Below are positions 44,063 to 53,723 of a DNA stretch of 64,000 nucleotides, in pieces. The DNA comes from Mesorhizobium denitrificans (GTDB lineage: Bacteria > Pseudomonadota > Alphaproteobacteria > Rhizobiales > Rhizobiaceae), in assembly GCF_003403035.1 (NCBI RefSeq), contig NZ_QURN01000013.1, positions 62,001 to 126,000 on the forward strand, written 5' to 3'. The translations under genes were made by a program, and so were the position numbers. Positions within the stretch are counted from its first letter, which is position 1, and every line of letters starts with the position of its first letter. The notes below the pieces were generated by a model. The model did not search any database. It was not told where the DNA came from and was given only the letters and a program-made list of their open reading frames with translations.

Positions 44063-45394
44063 ATGAGAGATTTTGTCCGCAAACTCGAAACGCGCGGTGA
44101 CCTGCTGATTGTCGATCGTGAGATCGACCCTGCACATGAACTCGCTGCGGTCACCCAGCTCGCCCAGACGAAATGGGCGAAACCGGTAATGTTCACGAAC
44201 GTCAAAGGCACGCGTTTCCCTGTCGTCAGCAATGTGTACAGCACGCGGGATCGTCTGGCAGAAGTGATCGGCATCAATCCGCTGGATTTCTGCACGCAGT
44301 GGAGCAAGCTTGCCTCGCTCGGCGGATCCGAAATGAAGGAACCGCTCGTCCCTGCGCAGGCAGGCGAACTGCCTGAATATGAGGAAGTCAAACTTTCCGA
44401 CTTGCCTTTGATCACCTATTCCGACCGCGACGGCGCGCCCTATTTCACCTCCGCGATGTTCATCGCCAAAGATCCCGATACCGGAGTCGGCAATCTCTCT
44501 TATCATCGTTCGATGTACATCAGCGATAACGAATTGAGATGCCGCCTTGCGCCGCGCCATCATCTGACGATCTACCACGAAAAAGCAGAAAGGAAGGGCC
44601 AGGCGCTTGAAGCGGCGATGCTCATAGGACCGCCCGCCCATGCATTTCTGACCGCCGCCGCCCCACTGCCCTATGACGTGGACGAACTCGAAGTCGCAGC
44701 CCGCCTCCGCGGCCGTCCCATCGCGATGCGCAGATGCAATCACATAGATCTGGAGGTGCCCGCGGAAACCGAGGTCGTGATCGAAGGACGTTTCTTGCCG
44801 AACGAGCGGCGACCTGAAGGACCATTCGGCGAGTTCATGGGATACTACGTCGCTGTCGGCCCCAACGCCGTGTTTGAAGTTCTCGGCGTTACCGTGCGCA
44901 AGGATGCCATGTTCCATTCCATTCTGTGCGGATCGCCAGAGGAAGTGCTGACGTTGGAACTGTCTGTTTCGGCCAACATCTACCAGCGGCTGAGCGCTGC
45001 ACTTCCGGGCATCGTCAACGTTACCTGTCAGCCCTTCGTCAATCATGCGATTGTCCAGATAGAGCCCCAGTTCGAGGGCCACGCGCGACAGGTGATGCTG
45101 GCGACAATTGGCGCGGAGCCGATCTGGGCCAAGCAGGTTACGGTCGTCGATACCGACGTGAACATCTACGACATGGATGATGTTCAATGGGCGATTCTGA
45201 CGCGGTGCAGGCCTGACAAGAACATGATGATCATCGCCGATACGCCTTCTTTCTACCGCGACGAACAGAAGGACCATTGGGGCCGGCTGCTCGTCGATGC
45301 AACGAAACCGTGGGGTCGCGAGGCGGAATTCGAGCGCAAGCGTTTGCGCCTGGGTGATGTGGTGCGCGCCGAAGACTGGTTCCCGGGCATATGA
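44063..45394 (+). CDS. UbiD-family prenylated-FMN decarboxylase
   Basis: A 443-residue (de)carboxylase that uses prenylated FMN on aromatic or alpha,beta-unsaturated acids. The cofactor-binding region is NLSYHRSMYISDN, and the catalytic Glu-rich segment is RRPEGPFGEFMGYY, matching the R-x-EGPFGE signature of the family. The following gene makes the cofactor. GGGAGAGAAAGACGT precedes the ATG. The linked transporter, oxidase and aldehyde dehydrogenase suggest breakdown of an amine-bearing aromatic or heteroaromatic compound through a carboxylic acid. This route is inference. Confidence 0.9.
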   Translation: MRDFVRKLETRGDLLIVDREIDPAHELAAVTQLAQTKWAKPVMFTNVKGTRFPVVSNVYSTRDRLAEVIGINPLDFCTQWSKLASLGGSEMKEPLVPAQAGELPEYEEVKLSDLPLITYSDRDGAPYFTSAMFIAKDPDTGVGNLSYHRSMYISDNELRCRLAPRHHLTIYHEKAERKGQALEAAMLIGPPAHAFLTAAAPLPYDVDELEVAARLRGRPIAMRRCNHIDLEVPAETEVVIEGRFLPNERRPEGPFGEFMGYYVAVGPNAVFEVLGVTVRKDAMFHSILCGSPEEVLTLELSVSANIYQRLSAALPGIVNVTCQPFVNHAIVQIEPQFEGHARQVMLATIGAEPIWAKQVTVVDTDVNIYDMDDVQWAILTRCRPDKNMMIIADTPSFYRDEQKDHWGRLLVDATKPWGREAEFERKRLRLGDVVRAEDWFPGI

Positions 45395-45972
45395 GCACGG
45401 CATCGCAGCGGCTGGTTGTCGGGATCACGGGCGCATCCGGCGCGATCTATGGGCTCAAGGCGCTTGAACTTTCCCGCGCTGCGAAAGTCGAGACCCATCT
45501 CGTCGTCTCGCGCGCTGCGCTGCTCACACTGAATCAGGAACTCGGATTGCAGAAAGCCGATCTCGATGGCCGTGCGGACTTCATTCATGCAGCGTCGGAT
45601 ATTGGCGCGACCATCGCCTCCGGTTCATTCCAGACCATGGGCATGCTGATCGCACCGTGCTCGGTCAAGACCATGTCGGAGATCGCCTCAGGCGTGACCT
45701 CCACCTTGTTGAGCCGCGCCGCCGATGTCGTGCTGAAGGAGCGTCGACGCCTCGTCCTGATGTTTCGCGAGACGCCGCTCCATCTCGGTCATCTTCAGAC
45801 AATGGTCACGCTGACCCAAATGGGAGCAATCATGATGCCGCCCGTTCCCGCATTCTATGCACAACCGCAGAGTCTCGAGGAAATGGTTACGCATTCAGTA
45901 GGACGGGCACTCGATCTCTTCGGTATAGATACCGGGCAGGTGAAGCGCTGGGGTGGAATGAAAGAAAGCTGA
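45391..45972 (+). CDS. ubiX: UbiX-type flavin prenyltransferase
   Basis: A 193-residue enzyme that prenylates FMN to make the UbiD cofactor. Visible motifs are VVGITGASGAIYGLKALELS (flavin site), LIAPCSVKTMSEIASGVTST and LVLMFRETPLHLGHLQTM with the catalytic residues. The ATG overlaps the UbiD stop as ATGA, so the decarboxylase and its cofactor maker are coupled. A chromosomal ubiX would serve ubiquinone synthesis; this copy belongs to the catabolic cluster. Confidence 0.93.
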   Translation: MSTASQRLVVGITGASGAIYGLKALELSRAAKVETHLVVSRAALLTLNQELGLQKADLDGRADFIHAASDIGATIASGSFQTMGMLIAPCSVKTMSEIASGVTSTLLSRAADVVLKERRRLVLMFRETPLHLGHLQTMVTLTQMGAIMMPPVPAFYAQPQSLEEMVTHSVGRALDLFGIDTGQVKRWGGMKES

Positions 45973-46017
45973 TTCAAACTGCGTCGCTATTCATCGCGAT
46001 TGAGGAATACGGTGGAG

Positions 46018-46542
46018 ATGTCCCAAGAGGAATCCAACCTTTGGAACTTCATGGTTGAATTCTATGCGCGACCCGGCGTCGCGAATGCCTGCCTTCAACT
46101 TCAGGAAAAATACAAAGTCGATGTGCCGCTTTTTCTGGCTGTGCTTCGGGCTGTTGCAGAGGGCCGCGCGGTCAGTTCAGATCAGATACGGGCGTTGGAT
46201 GTGCAGTGCGCAAATTGGCGCGAAACCGTCATTCAGCCTCTGCGCTCTGTTCGCACAGCGATGAAGGCTCAATCGCAGTTGACCGATAAGATGGGGGCTT
46301 GGGAACTGCGCGAAAACATCAAGGCGATTGAGCTTCGTGCAGAACAACTCGAAATCCATAGGTTGGAGCGGCTGATCGCTGAACTGTCCTTGGCTGAATC
46401 GCCTGCCATCTCTCAGAATATGTATTTGGCAGCACGGCTCCTGCTCGAAACCAACGGATCAATCTTTGCGGAGTCTCTTCCGACCGAAGCGAATTGGATT
46501 ATTGATTCACTGGCAAGCTCCTTAGATTGTGCACGTCGATAA
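46018..46542 (+). CDS. TIGR02444/DUF2390 family protein
   Basis: A 174-residue protein starting SQEESNLWNFMVEFYARPGV, the DUF2390 (TIGR02444) pattern, with VDVPLFLAVLRAVAEGRAVS and WRETVIQPLRSVRTAMKAQ following. The family is an uncharacterised helical domain, usually near metabolic genes. Here it follows ubiX by 46 bp and may be co-transcribed. The 295 bp downstream hold no gene. Confidence 0.75.
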   Translation: MSQEESNLWNFMVEFYARPGVANACLQLQEKYKVDVPLFLAVLRAVAEGRAVSSDQIRALDVQCANWRETVIQPLRSVRTAMKAQSQLTDKMGAWELRENIKAIELRAEQLEIHRLERLIAELSLAESPAISQNMYLAARLLLETNGSIFAESLPTEANWIIDSLASSLDCARR

Positions 46543-46837
46543 CGCGTAGTTTCTTCAGCTTTGTGAAGCTCCACTGGCTAGATGCTCCAACCGCATGCTC
46601 GAAGTCCAATCCTTGCAGCTTGCAAGCAAAGCCATAGACTTGGATAGGACGTAGAACGCTGTCTATTTTCGGCTGCAAACAGTGGCGAACTTGAACAGTC
46701 AGTTTGACGTGCACTGCTGTCCGCCGCAAGGGGGCCGGAAGCGGAATGGCTGCATTCTGCCGCCAACCTAGTAAAGTGGCCACTGGGCGGAACAGCTGAC
46801 ATCCGTCGACTAGGCAACCAGTTCTCGTACGGTTGCA

Positions 46838-47593
46838 TCACGTCAGCATAGGACGAAGGTTCGATTTTACCGCCGTCCTGACGGCATCGACCGGGACACT
46901 CCGGACCTCGGCAATAGCGGCAACCGTGGCTTTCACGTCGGCAGGCTCGCTGGGGCGTCCATCAATCTGAGTGAAGGGGCCATCTGTCTCCGTCAGGATT
47001 CGATCAATCGGCAACCCGGCGACCAGAGCACGGCCTCGATCCGAACGGGTCATTTCAGTGTTAACGGAGAAATAGCAACCAAGCGTCGCCGCACGTCGAG
47101 CCTCACTCTTGCTTCCGGTAAACCAATGCAGCACGACGGTGCCGCGATCCCGCGGGAGATATTGCTCGATCATCTCGAGCACCGCCGGTGCGCTCCTCAC
47201 GCTGTGGACCGTGAGAATCTTGCCTCCGGCTTCTGCGCATCCCTCAAGGACAGTGCGGAACACATGTTTTTGGGTGTCTAGCGACTTGTAGAAGCGCGGA
47301 CCGGCGTCGAGGCCGACTTCGCCGACATAGCGTGTCTCAGGCAGGTGACGCTCCCATATTGGCAGCTCGCCGGCGCGCTCCGCGACAAGCTGCGGGTGCA
47401 GGCCGAGCGCGGCGCGCACGAAGCGGGTACGACGCGTTAGTTCGTAATTGCGCGACCAGGCCTTCGGCGTCGTCGTGACGGTCAGTGTGTAGATCCGCGC
47501 GGCTTCTGCTCTTGCGATCGCGGCCTCAGGGTCGGGATAGAGGTCGAGATGGCAGTGGAAATCTACGCCGGCAGCTTGAGCGGTTTCGGTCAT
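46838..47593 (-). CDS. qatD: TatD-family metal-dependent hydrolase, QatD-like
   Basis: A 251-residue TatD-like DNase with all metal ligands visible: VDFHCHLDLY (HxH), GEVGLDAG (Glu), TVHSVRS (His), VVLHWFTG (His) and LTETDGPF (Asp). It overlaps a QueC-like gene fragment by 4 bp (ATGA). A QueC-like protein followed by a TatD nuclease is the QatC-QatD pair of the Qat anti-phage system, whose QatA ATPase and QatB would be upstream but are missing. The enzyme itself looks intact, but its operon promoter has been replaced by a transposon end. Confidence 0.8.
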   Translation of the reverse strand: MTETAQAAGVDFHCHLDLYPDPEAAIARAEAARIYTLTVTTTPKAWSRNYELTRRTRFVRAALGLHPQLVAERAGELPIWERHLPETRYVGEVGLDAGPRFYKSLDTQKHVFRTVLEGCAEAGGKILTVHSVRSAPAVLEMIEQYLPRDRGTVVLHWFTGSKSEARRAATLGCYFSVNTEMTRSDRGRALVAGLPIDRILTETDGPFTQIDGRPSEPADVKATVAAIAEVRSVPVDAVRTAVKSNLRPMLT

Positions 47594-48048
47594 CCTGGGC
47601 GCGTCCTGACGCCCGCCAGTAACGCGCCGACCTCCTCAAGGCCGCGCCGATAGACGCCGGCGAGGGCTGCTTGCCGGGCCGGCGATTCATCGAAAAGCGG
47701 TCCTGGCTTGTGGATGAGGATCGGCGCCAGTGCCGGCCGGGCGCGAAGCCGCTCGATCGCAAGCTGGAAAGAGCGGATCTGGACACCTTCCGATTGGCGT
47801 GTGTCGAGCGCGCGGGCGGTGAGGTCGTCGACCGTGTAGAGGGTGGGATCTGGATCGGGGTGTAGGCCGGCAACGAGTGCTGCCCGTCTGATGAGACAAG
47901 GCAGGCAATAGCCGCAATGCTGCGTGCCGAGACCCTGCCAGCGCCCCTTGGTTGGGGACGCGCAGGATAGCGATGAGGGTACGAGGCGGCGTAACAACGC
48001 GCCCTTGGCGCAGGCCGCAACCATCTCGCCCTTGGTCCTATCCCAATA
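47590..48048 (-). pseudogene. qatC: QatC-like (QueC-like) gene truncated by Tn3 element 2
   Basis: The frame is open up to the transposon border and begins YWDRTKGEMVAACAKGALLR, followed by SCASPTKGRWQGLGTQHCGY with CLPCLIRR. The Cys spacing is the zinc site of QueC proteins, and the NP-x-W-D-x-TK-x-E pattern is typical near the QueC C-terminus. The nucleotide-binding N-terminal half is gone. QatC is required for Qat defence in known systems, so the system here should be dead. Confidence 0.82.
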
Positions 48049-51000
48049 GGGGTCGGAACAAGAACTGCCCAAAATCGTACGCTAAGGGCGAACGTAGCGA
48101 GAACCCGAGTGTGATATCGGCCGTATTGCACTTGATGTCTGTGGATAGCGTAGCCAAGGCTGACTTACGCGTCGCCCAGTTTGACATCGTTCCATCGAGT
48201 ATTGTGATGGAGTCGGGCGATGCGCAGACGGAAGCTTCTCAAAGATCAAGATCGGCAAAAGCTCTTCAGGGTGCCGACCGATGAGGAAAGCCTGATCCGA
48301 CACTATTCGCTGACGTCGGCTGACAGGCTTGAGATTGACCTCCGCAGGCGAGAACACAATCGGCTCGGCTTTGCTGTTCAGCTCTGCCTAATGCGCCACC
48401 CGGGTAGAGTGCTTGCCGCTGGAGAGACTCCGCCTCGCGCAATGCTAAAGTATGTTGCCGATCAGGTCGGCGCCGACCTCGGAACGTTCGCGCTCTATGC
48501 GCGCCGTGAAGAAACCCGCCGCGATCACACGGCGCGCCTCATGGTGTACCTGGATACGAGAAGCGCAACGGCGCAAGATCGTCGAGCGGCGTTATTGGCT
48601 GCAATTCAGACGGCGGCGATGTCCGACGACGGTGCTGCAATAGCCAGTTCCATTGTCGCCGCATTTCGTGAACGCGGTTCCCTGCTTCCGGTGACCGAGA
48701 CGATCGAGCGAATAGGGCTCGCGGGCCGCTCGATTGCTCGTCGGCGGGCAGAGAGAGCGCTCATCGAAGAAATTCCGCTCGATACGCTCCAATTATTGGA
48801 TAGGCTGTTGGAGGTTGACCCATCGATCGCCCAGACGCGCTTTCATTGGCTGCGCTCGGCTCCGGAAGCGCCAAGTGCATCGAACCTGGTCGGGCTGACC
48901 GAACGGATTGCCTTCCTGCGCAAGCTAGAAATCGATCCGAAATTGCAGGTCCGCATATCGTCAGGACGGTGGGATCAGATGATCCGTGAGGGCAATGCCA
49001 CACCGGCATGGCTGGCCAACGACTTCAATGCCAGCCGCCGGCGCGCCCTGATTGTGGCGCAGGTCATCAAGCTCGGCCAGAAGCTCACCGATGATGCGGT
49101 GACGATGTTCATCAAGCTGATGGGTCGGCTGTTCTCGCAAGCCAATAATCGCAAGAAGCAGCGGCACATGGACTGCAGGCCGGATACCGCCAAAGCGCTG
49201 CGCATGTTCCTGGACACGATCACAGCCCTGCAGTCCGCGAACGATTATGGCCGGAACGCATTGGAGGTTCTCGATCAGGAAATTGGATGGCACCGGTTGC
49301 TTCGCATGAAGCCTGAGCTCGAGTCGATGGTCGAGGACAACGAGGCGGCGCCATTGACCTTAGCGGCCGAGCAATATGCGACCGTCAACAAATATGCCGG
49401 TGCGTTCCTGCAGGCGTTCACGTTCCAATCGGCGCGTCGCCACGATCCGCTTCTTGCGGCTATCGCGCTGCTGAAGCGGCTCTATATCGAGAAGCGGAGG
49501 ACCCTCCCGGATCGCGTCCCGGTCACCCACCTAAGCAAAACCGATCGACGGCTCATCTTCGAACAGGAAAAGCCCGATCGTCGTCTCTATGAGATCGCCA
49601 CGCTCGCCGCCTTGCGAGACCGGCTGCGCTCTGCCGACATTTGGGTCGACGGCAGTCGATCCTTCCGGCCGATCGACGAGCATCTAATGCCGCGGTCGAC
49701 ATTCACCAAAATGCAGGAGGAGGATCGCCTTGGGCTGGGCGTCCAGGGTGATGGCGCGGCTTGGCTTGCCGAAGCGCGTCAGATGCTCGACTTCAACCTG
49801 AAGCGCCTCGCGCACAGAGCACGGTCAGGAAAGCTCGACGGTGTTCGTCTTGAGGCCGGGACGTTGATCGTGACGCCAACGGCTGGCGAGGTCCCGGCGG
49901 CGGCCGAAGAACTGAATGCTGAGATCAGCGATATGTATCCAATGGTTGAGGTACCGGACCTGTTGAAGGAAGTGCACGATTGGACCGGCTTTGCCGACCA
50001 CTTTACGCATGTCCGCACCGGCGACGTGCCGAGAAATATCTCCGCTATGCTGGCCGGCGTGCTGGCCGATGCGACCAACCTCGGTCCGAAGCGAATGGCG
50101 AGCGCATCCAAGGGGATCAGCGCGCATCAGATTGGCTGGATGCGTACATTCCATGCGCGATCCGAAACCTATCGTGCGGCGCAAGCTTGCATTACAGATA
50201 CGCATGCCCGTCACCCGCATTCTCGCCTGTGGGGCAACGGCACGACATCTTCGTCAGATGGGCAATTCTTCCGCGCGAGCGACCGAGCCGCCAAGCGCGG
50301 CGACGTCAATTTGCACTACGGAAGCGAACCCGGTTCGAAATTCTACAGTCATCTGTCCGATCAGTACGGCTATTTCAGCATCTTGCCGATCAGCCCAACA
50401 GAAAGCGAGGCAGCTTATGTACTTGATGGGCTATTCGATCAGGACACGATCCTCGACATCCAGGAACACTTCACCGATACGGGCGGTGCTAGCGATCACG
50501 TCTTCGGACTGTTCGCCCTGATCGGCAAGCGGTTCGCACCGCGGCTGCGTAATCTCAAAGATCGGAAGTTCCATACGTTCGAGAAGGGCGATGCATATCC
50601 AGCGCTGTCAAATCACATCGGGGCGCCGATCAACGCCACGCTGATCCTCGATCATTGGGACGACCTACTCCATCTGGCGGCGTCAATCACGACGCGATCC
50701 GTGGTGCCGTCGACGATCCTGAAGAAGCTATCCGCATCTCCGAAGGAAAGCCAGCTTGCCAGAGCATTGCGCGAACTGGGTCGGATCGAGCGATCCTTGT
50801 TCATGATCGAATGGTACTCAAGTCCGGCGCTACGGCGGCGTTGCCAGGCCGGCCTAAACAAGGGAGAGGCGGCGCATAAGCTGAAGCGCGCCGTCTTCTT
50901 CCACGAGCGCGGAGAGATTCGGGACCGATCGTTCGAAAGCCAGGCGTTCCGCGCCTCCGGCCTCAACCTCGTCGTCAGTGCAATCGTACACTGGAACACT

Positions 51001-51252
51001 GTCTATCTCGACCGCGCGGTCACACAGCTCAAACGAGCGGGAAGAAATATTCCAGATCCGCTGTTGAAGCATATCTCGCCGCTGAGTTGGGAGCATATCA
51101 ACCTGACGGGCATCTACACCTGGGATAGCGAGCAACATCTCCCGGAAGGCTTCAGGTCGCTCCGCCTCCCGGTTGGACTAAGGCGTGCCGCATAACGTTC
51201 CTGCTCCGTTCGACCTTAGCGTACAATTTTGAGCAGTTCTTGTTCCGACCCC
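48049..51252 (+). mobile_element. Tn3-family element 2 (tnpA only)
   Basis: The 3204-bp element has 39-bp inverted repeats: GGGGTCGGAACAAGAACTGC at 48049 continuing to GTACGCTAAGG, and the complement ending at 51252, with two mismatches. The outer 19 bases equal those of element 1, while the inner part differs. It carries only tnpA. Flanking bases (CAATA and TGCTT) show no target duplication. The left end cuts qatC, the right end removes the start of a sugar-binding protein gene. Confidence 0.93.
48220..51195 (+). CDS. tnpA: Tn3-family transposase (element 2)
   Basis: A 991-residue transposase nearly identical in most of its length to that of element 1, for example over [40 protein letters not shown] and [20 protein letters not shown]. 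The first 150 residues diverge much more ([20 protein letters not shown] against IATDEDSLIRHFTLDPADRL), as do the inner parts of the terminal repeats. The N-terminal domain binds the repeats, so the two seem to have co-diverged or one is a hybrid. Confidence 0.95.
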   Translation: MRRRKLLKDQDRQKLFRVPTDEESLIRHYSLTSADRLEIDLRRREHNRLGFAVQLCLMRHPGRVLAAGETPPRAMLKYVADQVGADLGTFALYARREETRRDHTARLMVYLDTRSATAQDRRAALLAAIQTAAMSDDGAAIASSIVAAFRERGSLLPVTETIERIGLAGRSIARRRAERALIEEIPLDTLQLLDRLLEVDPSIAQTRFHWLRSAPEAPSASNLVGLTERIAFLRKLEIDPKLQVRISSGRWDQMIREGNATPAWLANDFNASRRRALIVAQVIKLGQKLTDDAVTMFIKLMGRLFSQANNRKKQRHMDCRPDTAKALRMFLDTITALQSANDYGRNALEVLDQEIGWHRLLRMKPELESMVEDNEAAPLTLAAEQYATVNKYAGAFLQAFTFQSARRHDPLLAAIALLKRLYIEKRRTLPDRVPVTHLSKTDRRLIFEQEKPDRRLYEIATLAALRDRLRSADIWVDGSRSFRPIDEHLMPRSTFTKMQEEDRLGLGVQGDGAAWLAEARQMLDFNLKRLAHRARSGKLDGVRLEAGTLIVTPTAGEVPAAAEELNAEISDMYPMVEVPDLLKEVHDWTGFADHFTHVRTGDVPRNISAMLAGVLADATNLGPKRMASASKGISAHQIGWMRTFHARSETYRAAQACITDTHARHPHSRLWGNGTTSSSDGQFFRASDRAAKRGDVNLHYGSEPGSKFYSHLSDQYGYFSILPISPTESEAAYVLDGLFDQDTILDIQEHFTDTGGASDHVFGLFALIGKRFAPRLRNLKDRKFHTFEKGDAYPALSNHIGAPINATLILDHWDDLLHLAASITTRSVVPSTILKKLSASPKESQLARALRELGRIERSLFMIEWYSSPALRRRCQAGLNKGEAAHKLKRAVFFHERGEIRDRSFESQAFRASGLNLVVSAIVHWNTVYLDRAVTQLKRAGRNIPDPLLKHISPLSWEHINLTGIYTWDSEQHLPEGFRSLRLPVGLRRAA

Positions 51253-52160
51253 TGCTTGCCCTTGCCGGCATTGCTCAGGCCCAGGACAAGCCGGTGCTCG
51301 GCGTGGCGCTGCCGAACCTGACCAACCCCTACTATGTGGCGATGAAGAAGAGTTTTGAGGAGAATGCCGCAACCCAGGGCTTTGATGTCAAGGTGCTGAT
51401 CGCCGACAATGACGACGCCAAGCAGCTCTCGCAGGTCCAGACCTTCGTTCAGGACAAGGTCAACGCCGTCGCCCTGAATTGCGTCTCTTCGGGTCCTTGC
51501 GTGTCCTCGGTGCAGGAACTCAACACCGCGAACATCCCCGTCTTCACCATCAATCTTCTTCCTGATGCGGACGGCTTGAAGCAGGTCGGCGCGACCGTCG
51601 TTCAGGCTGTGCAGACCGACCAGAAGATGGGCGGCAAATACATCGGCGAACAACTGATGAAGGATCTCGGCGCCAATGCCTCGGCGGTTATCGGCATTGT
51701 CGGCGAACCCACCGCCGCAGCGGCCAATGCGCGCGATGCCGGCTTCAAGGAAGCCATCGCCGTCAATCCCAATCTCAAGGTGGTCGCCCTGGTCAACGGC
51801 AAGGTCGAGGAAACGACGTCGCTGAAGGTGACGACGGAAATGCTGCAGGGCAACCCTGAGATGACCATCGTCTATTCCGACACCGAACCGTCGGCGCTGG
51901 GCGCGATCGCGGCCATCGAGCAGCTCGGCCGGGACGACGTCAAGCTCTATGCCTTCGTCGACAAGCTCGGCGTGCAGCATATCGCGGAGAACACCATCAT
52001 GAAGGCCGGCGCCATCCAGGAACCGGCCAGGCTGGCGCAGATCCAGGTCGAGAACATCAAGAAGTATCTCGCCGGCACGAAGCTTGAACCTGTGATCGAC
52101 AGCCCGCCGCTGCTGGTCAACAAGGACAACGCCGCCGCGACAGCCGACAAGGCCTATTGA
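51253..52160 (+). pseudogene. Sugar-type ABC substrate-binding protein lacking its N-terminus
   Basis: An RbsB-like periplasmic binding protein: KPVLGVALPNLTNPYYVAMK, then LIADNDDAKQLSQVQTFVQD, then SAVIGIVGEPTAAAANARDA, and MTIVYSDTEPSALGAIAAIE. The frame enters from the transposon end at the tail of the signal peptide (LLALAGIAQAQD), so the Met and the first part of the signal peptide are lost. An accidental TTG inside the terminal repeat (51240) extends the frame but gives a poor signal. Export is doubtful. The ATPase gene follows after 57 bp. Confidence 0.8.
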
Positions 52161-52217
52161 GCCGACAGGACGGCCGGGTCCCTCGGGACACCGGCCGCCC
52201 GTTCCAGATCGGGTTCG

Positions 52218-53723
52218 ATGTCGATGAGTGATGATCCCTATCGTGCCACCGGCATCAAGAAGGGCTTTGGAGCGATCCAGGTGCTGCATGGCGTCGATTT
52301 CGAGGTACGCCCCGGAACAATCCATGCGCTGCTTGGCCACAATGGCGCTGGCAAGTCCACGCTGCTGAAGATCCTGGCCGGGGCCCAGCAGCAGGATGCC
52401 GGTGTCCTGATGATGGCAGACGAGGCAGTCTCGTTCTCATCCCCGCGCGACGCCCTGAAAAAGGGAGTCGCCTGCGTCTACCAGGAACTGAGGCTGATCC
52501 CCAATCTGACGGTGGCGCAGAACCTCTTCCTCGGCCGCGAACTGACGAAGCATGGCATCAAGGACGATGCCACAATGGTGGGCTATGCCCGCAAATTGCT
52601 CGCCGACTATCACTTGCGGGTCGATGCCAACGATCCCGTCAGCGCGCTCTCCCATCCCGAAAAGCAGATGGTGGAAGTCATCGCCAATCTGGATCGCAAG
52701 GCGCGCTTCCTGTTCCTCGACGAACCGACAACCGCGCTCGACGGCAACCAAGCGCGCGACATGCTCGACGCCGTGAAGCGCATCGCCACAGCCCGCCAGA
52801 TCGGCGTCGTACTCGTCTCGCACAAGCTCGATGAAGTACTGTCGGTCTGCGACGAAGTGACGGTTCTGTCGGGCGGCGTCGTCGTTCTTCACGCGCAGGG
52901 CGACGGCGTCAGCAAAGAGGCGATCGTTGCCTCGATTGTCGGCCACGCCACGCACACCACCACGGCACCGCCCAGGCGCAAATCGGCCAGCGGCGAAACG
53001 TTCCTTGAGATTGCCGCTCTGAGCGGCCCTCGGCTGAGCAGCATCACGCTCAACGCCAACAAGGGCGAGATTCTCGGCATCTTTGGCCTGGTCGGATCCG
53101 GCCGCAGCCGTCTCTTGCGAACCCTTTATGGGACCGAGCCGATGACTGGCGGCGAAATCCGTATCGGCGGCGAGCCCTATCAGCCTGTTGGCCCACCCGA
53201 GGCGATGGCGTCGGGCATTGCCATGCTGACCGAGGAACGCAAGCGCGACGGCTTTATCCCGCTGATGTCGGCCCTGGGTAATGTCGTGCTGCCGACCTTG
53301 TCCCGATACCGCAAGGCGGGCCTCGTCTATCACGCTCTCGCCTCGAACTCGGCCCGCCAGATCCTGGCACGAATAGGAACCCGCGGTGAGTTGGGCAATC
53401 AGATCACCGCCCTGTCCGGCGGTAACCAGCAGAAGGTGCTGTTCGGCCGCATCATCGAACAGGATGCCAGGTTGATCCTGCTCGACGAGCCGACCAAGGG
53501 CGTCGATATCGGCGCGAAGGCCGACATCTACGACATCATCCGCAGACTTTCGCAGCAGGGACGCTGTGTCGTCGTGGTGTCAAGCGAGGAAGAGGAATTG
53601 CTGGAACTCGCCGATCGCATCGTCGTCTTCCGGCACGGCACCTGTGACGGCCATGCGATAGCCGCAGACCAACTGACGATCGCCAATCTGCGTCGTGAAG
53701 CCTGGACCGCGGCGGCGGCATGA
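52218..53723 (+). CDS. RbsA-like sugar ABC transporter ATPase
   Basis: A 501-residue double ATPase of the ribose type. The first domain has Walker A LLGHNGAGKSTLLKILAG and Walker B RFLFLDEPTTALDGNQ. The signature is weak here (SALSHPEKQMVEVIANL). The second domain has a degenerate P-loop region (IFGLVGSGRSRLLRTLYG), signature ALSGGNQQKVLFGRIIEQ and Walker B LILLDEPTKGVDIG. Its permease is not encoded nearby, so the transporter is incomplete in this window. The gene overlaps the next by 4 bp. Confidence 0.92.
   Translation: MSMSDDPYRATGIKKGFGAIQVLHGVDFEVRPGTIHALLGHNGAGKSTLLKILAGAQQQDAGVLMMADEAVSFSSPRDALKKGVACVYQELRLIPNLTVAQNLFLGRELTKHGIKDDATMVGYARKLLADYHLRVDANDPVSALSHPEKQMVEVIANLDRKARFLFLDEPTTALDGNQARDMLDAVKRIATARQIGVVLVSHKLDEVLSVCDEVTVLSGGVVVLHAQGDGVSKEAIVASIVGHATHTTTAPPRRKSASGETFLEIAALSGPRLSSITLNANKGEILGIFGLVGSGRSRLLRTLYGTEPMTGGEIRIGGEPYQPVGPPEAMASGIAMLTEERKRDGFIPLMSALGNVVLPTLSRYRKAGLVYHALASNSARQILARIGTRGELGNQITALSGGNQQKVLFGRIIEQDARLILLDEPTKGVDIGAKADIYDIIRRLSQQGRCVVVVSSEEEELLELADRIVVFRHGTCDGHAIAADQLTIANLRREAWTAAAA

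Noticed and set aside
20621-48048. Inversion of the segment between Tn3 elements 1 and 2 by homologous recombination
   Set aside because: After such an inversion the left flank of element 1 should match the complement of the left flank of element 2, and likewise the right flanks. AAAAA against TATTG, and AGATA against TGCTT, do not match.
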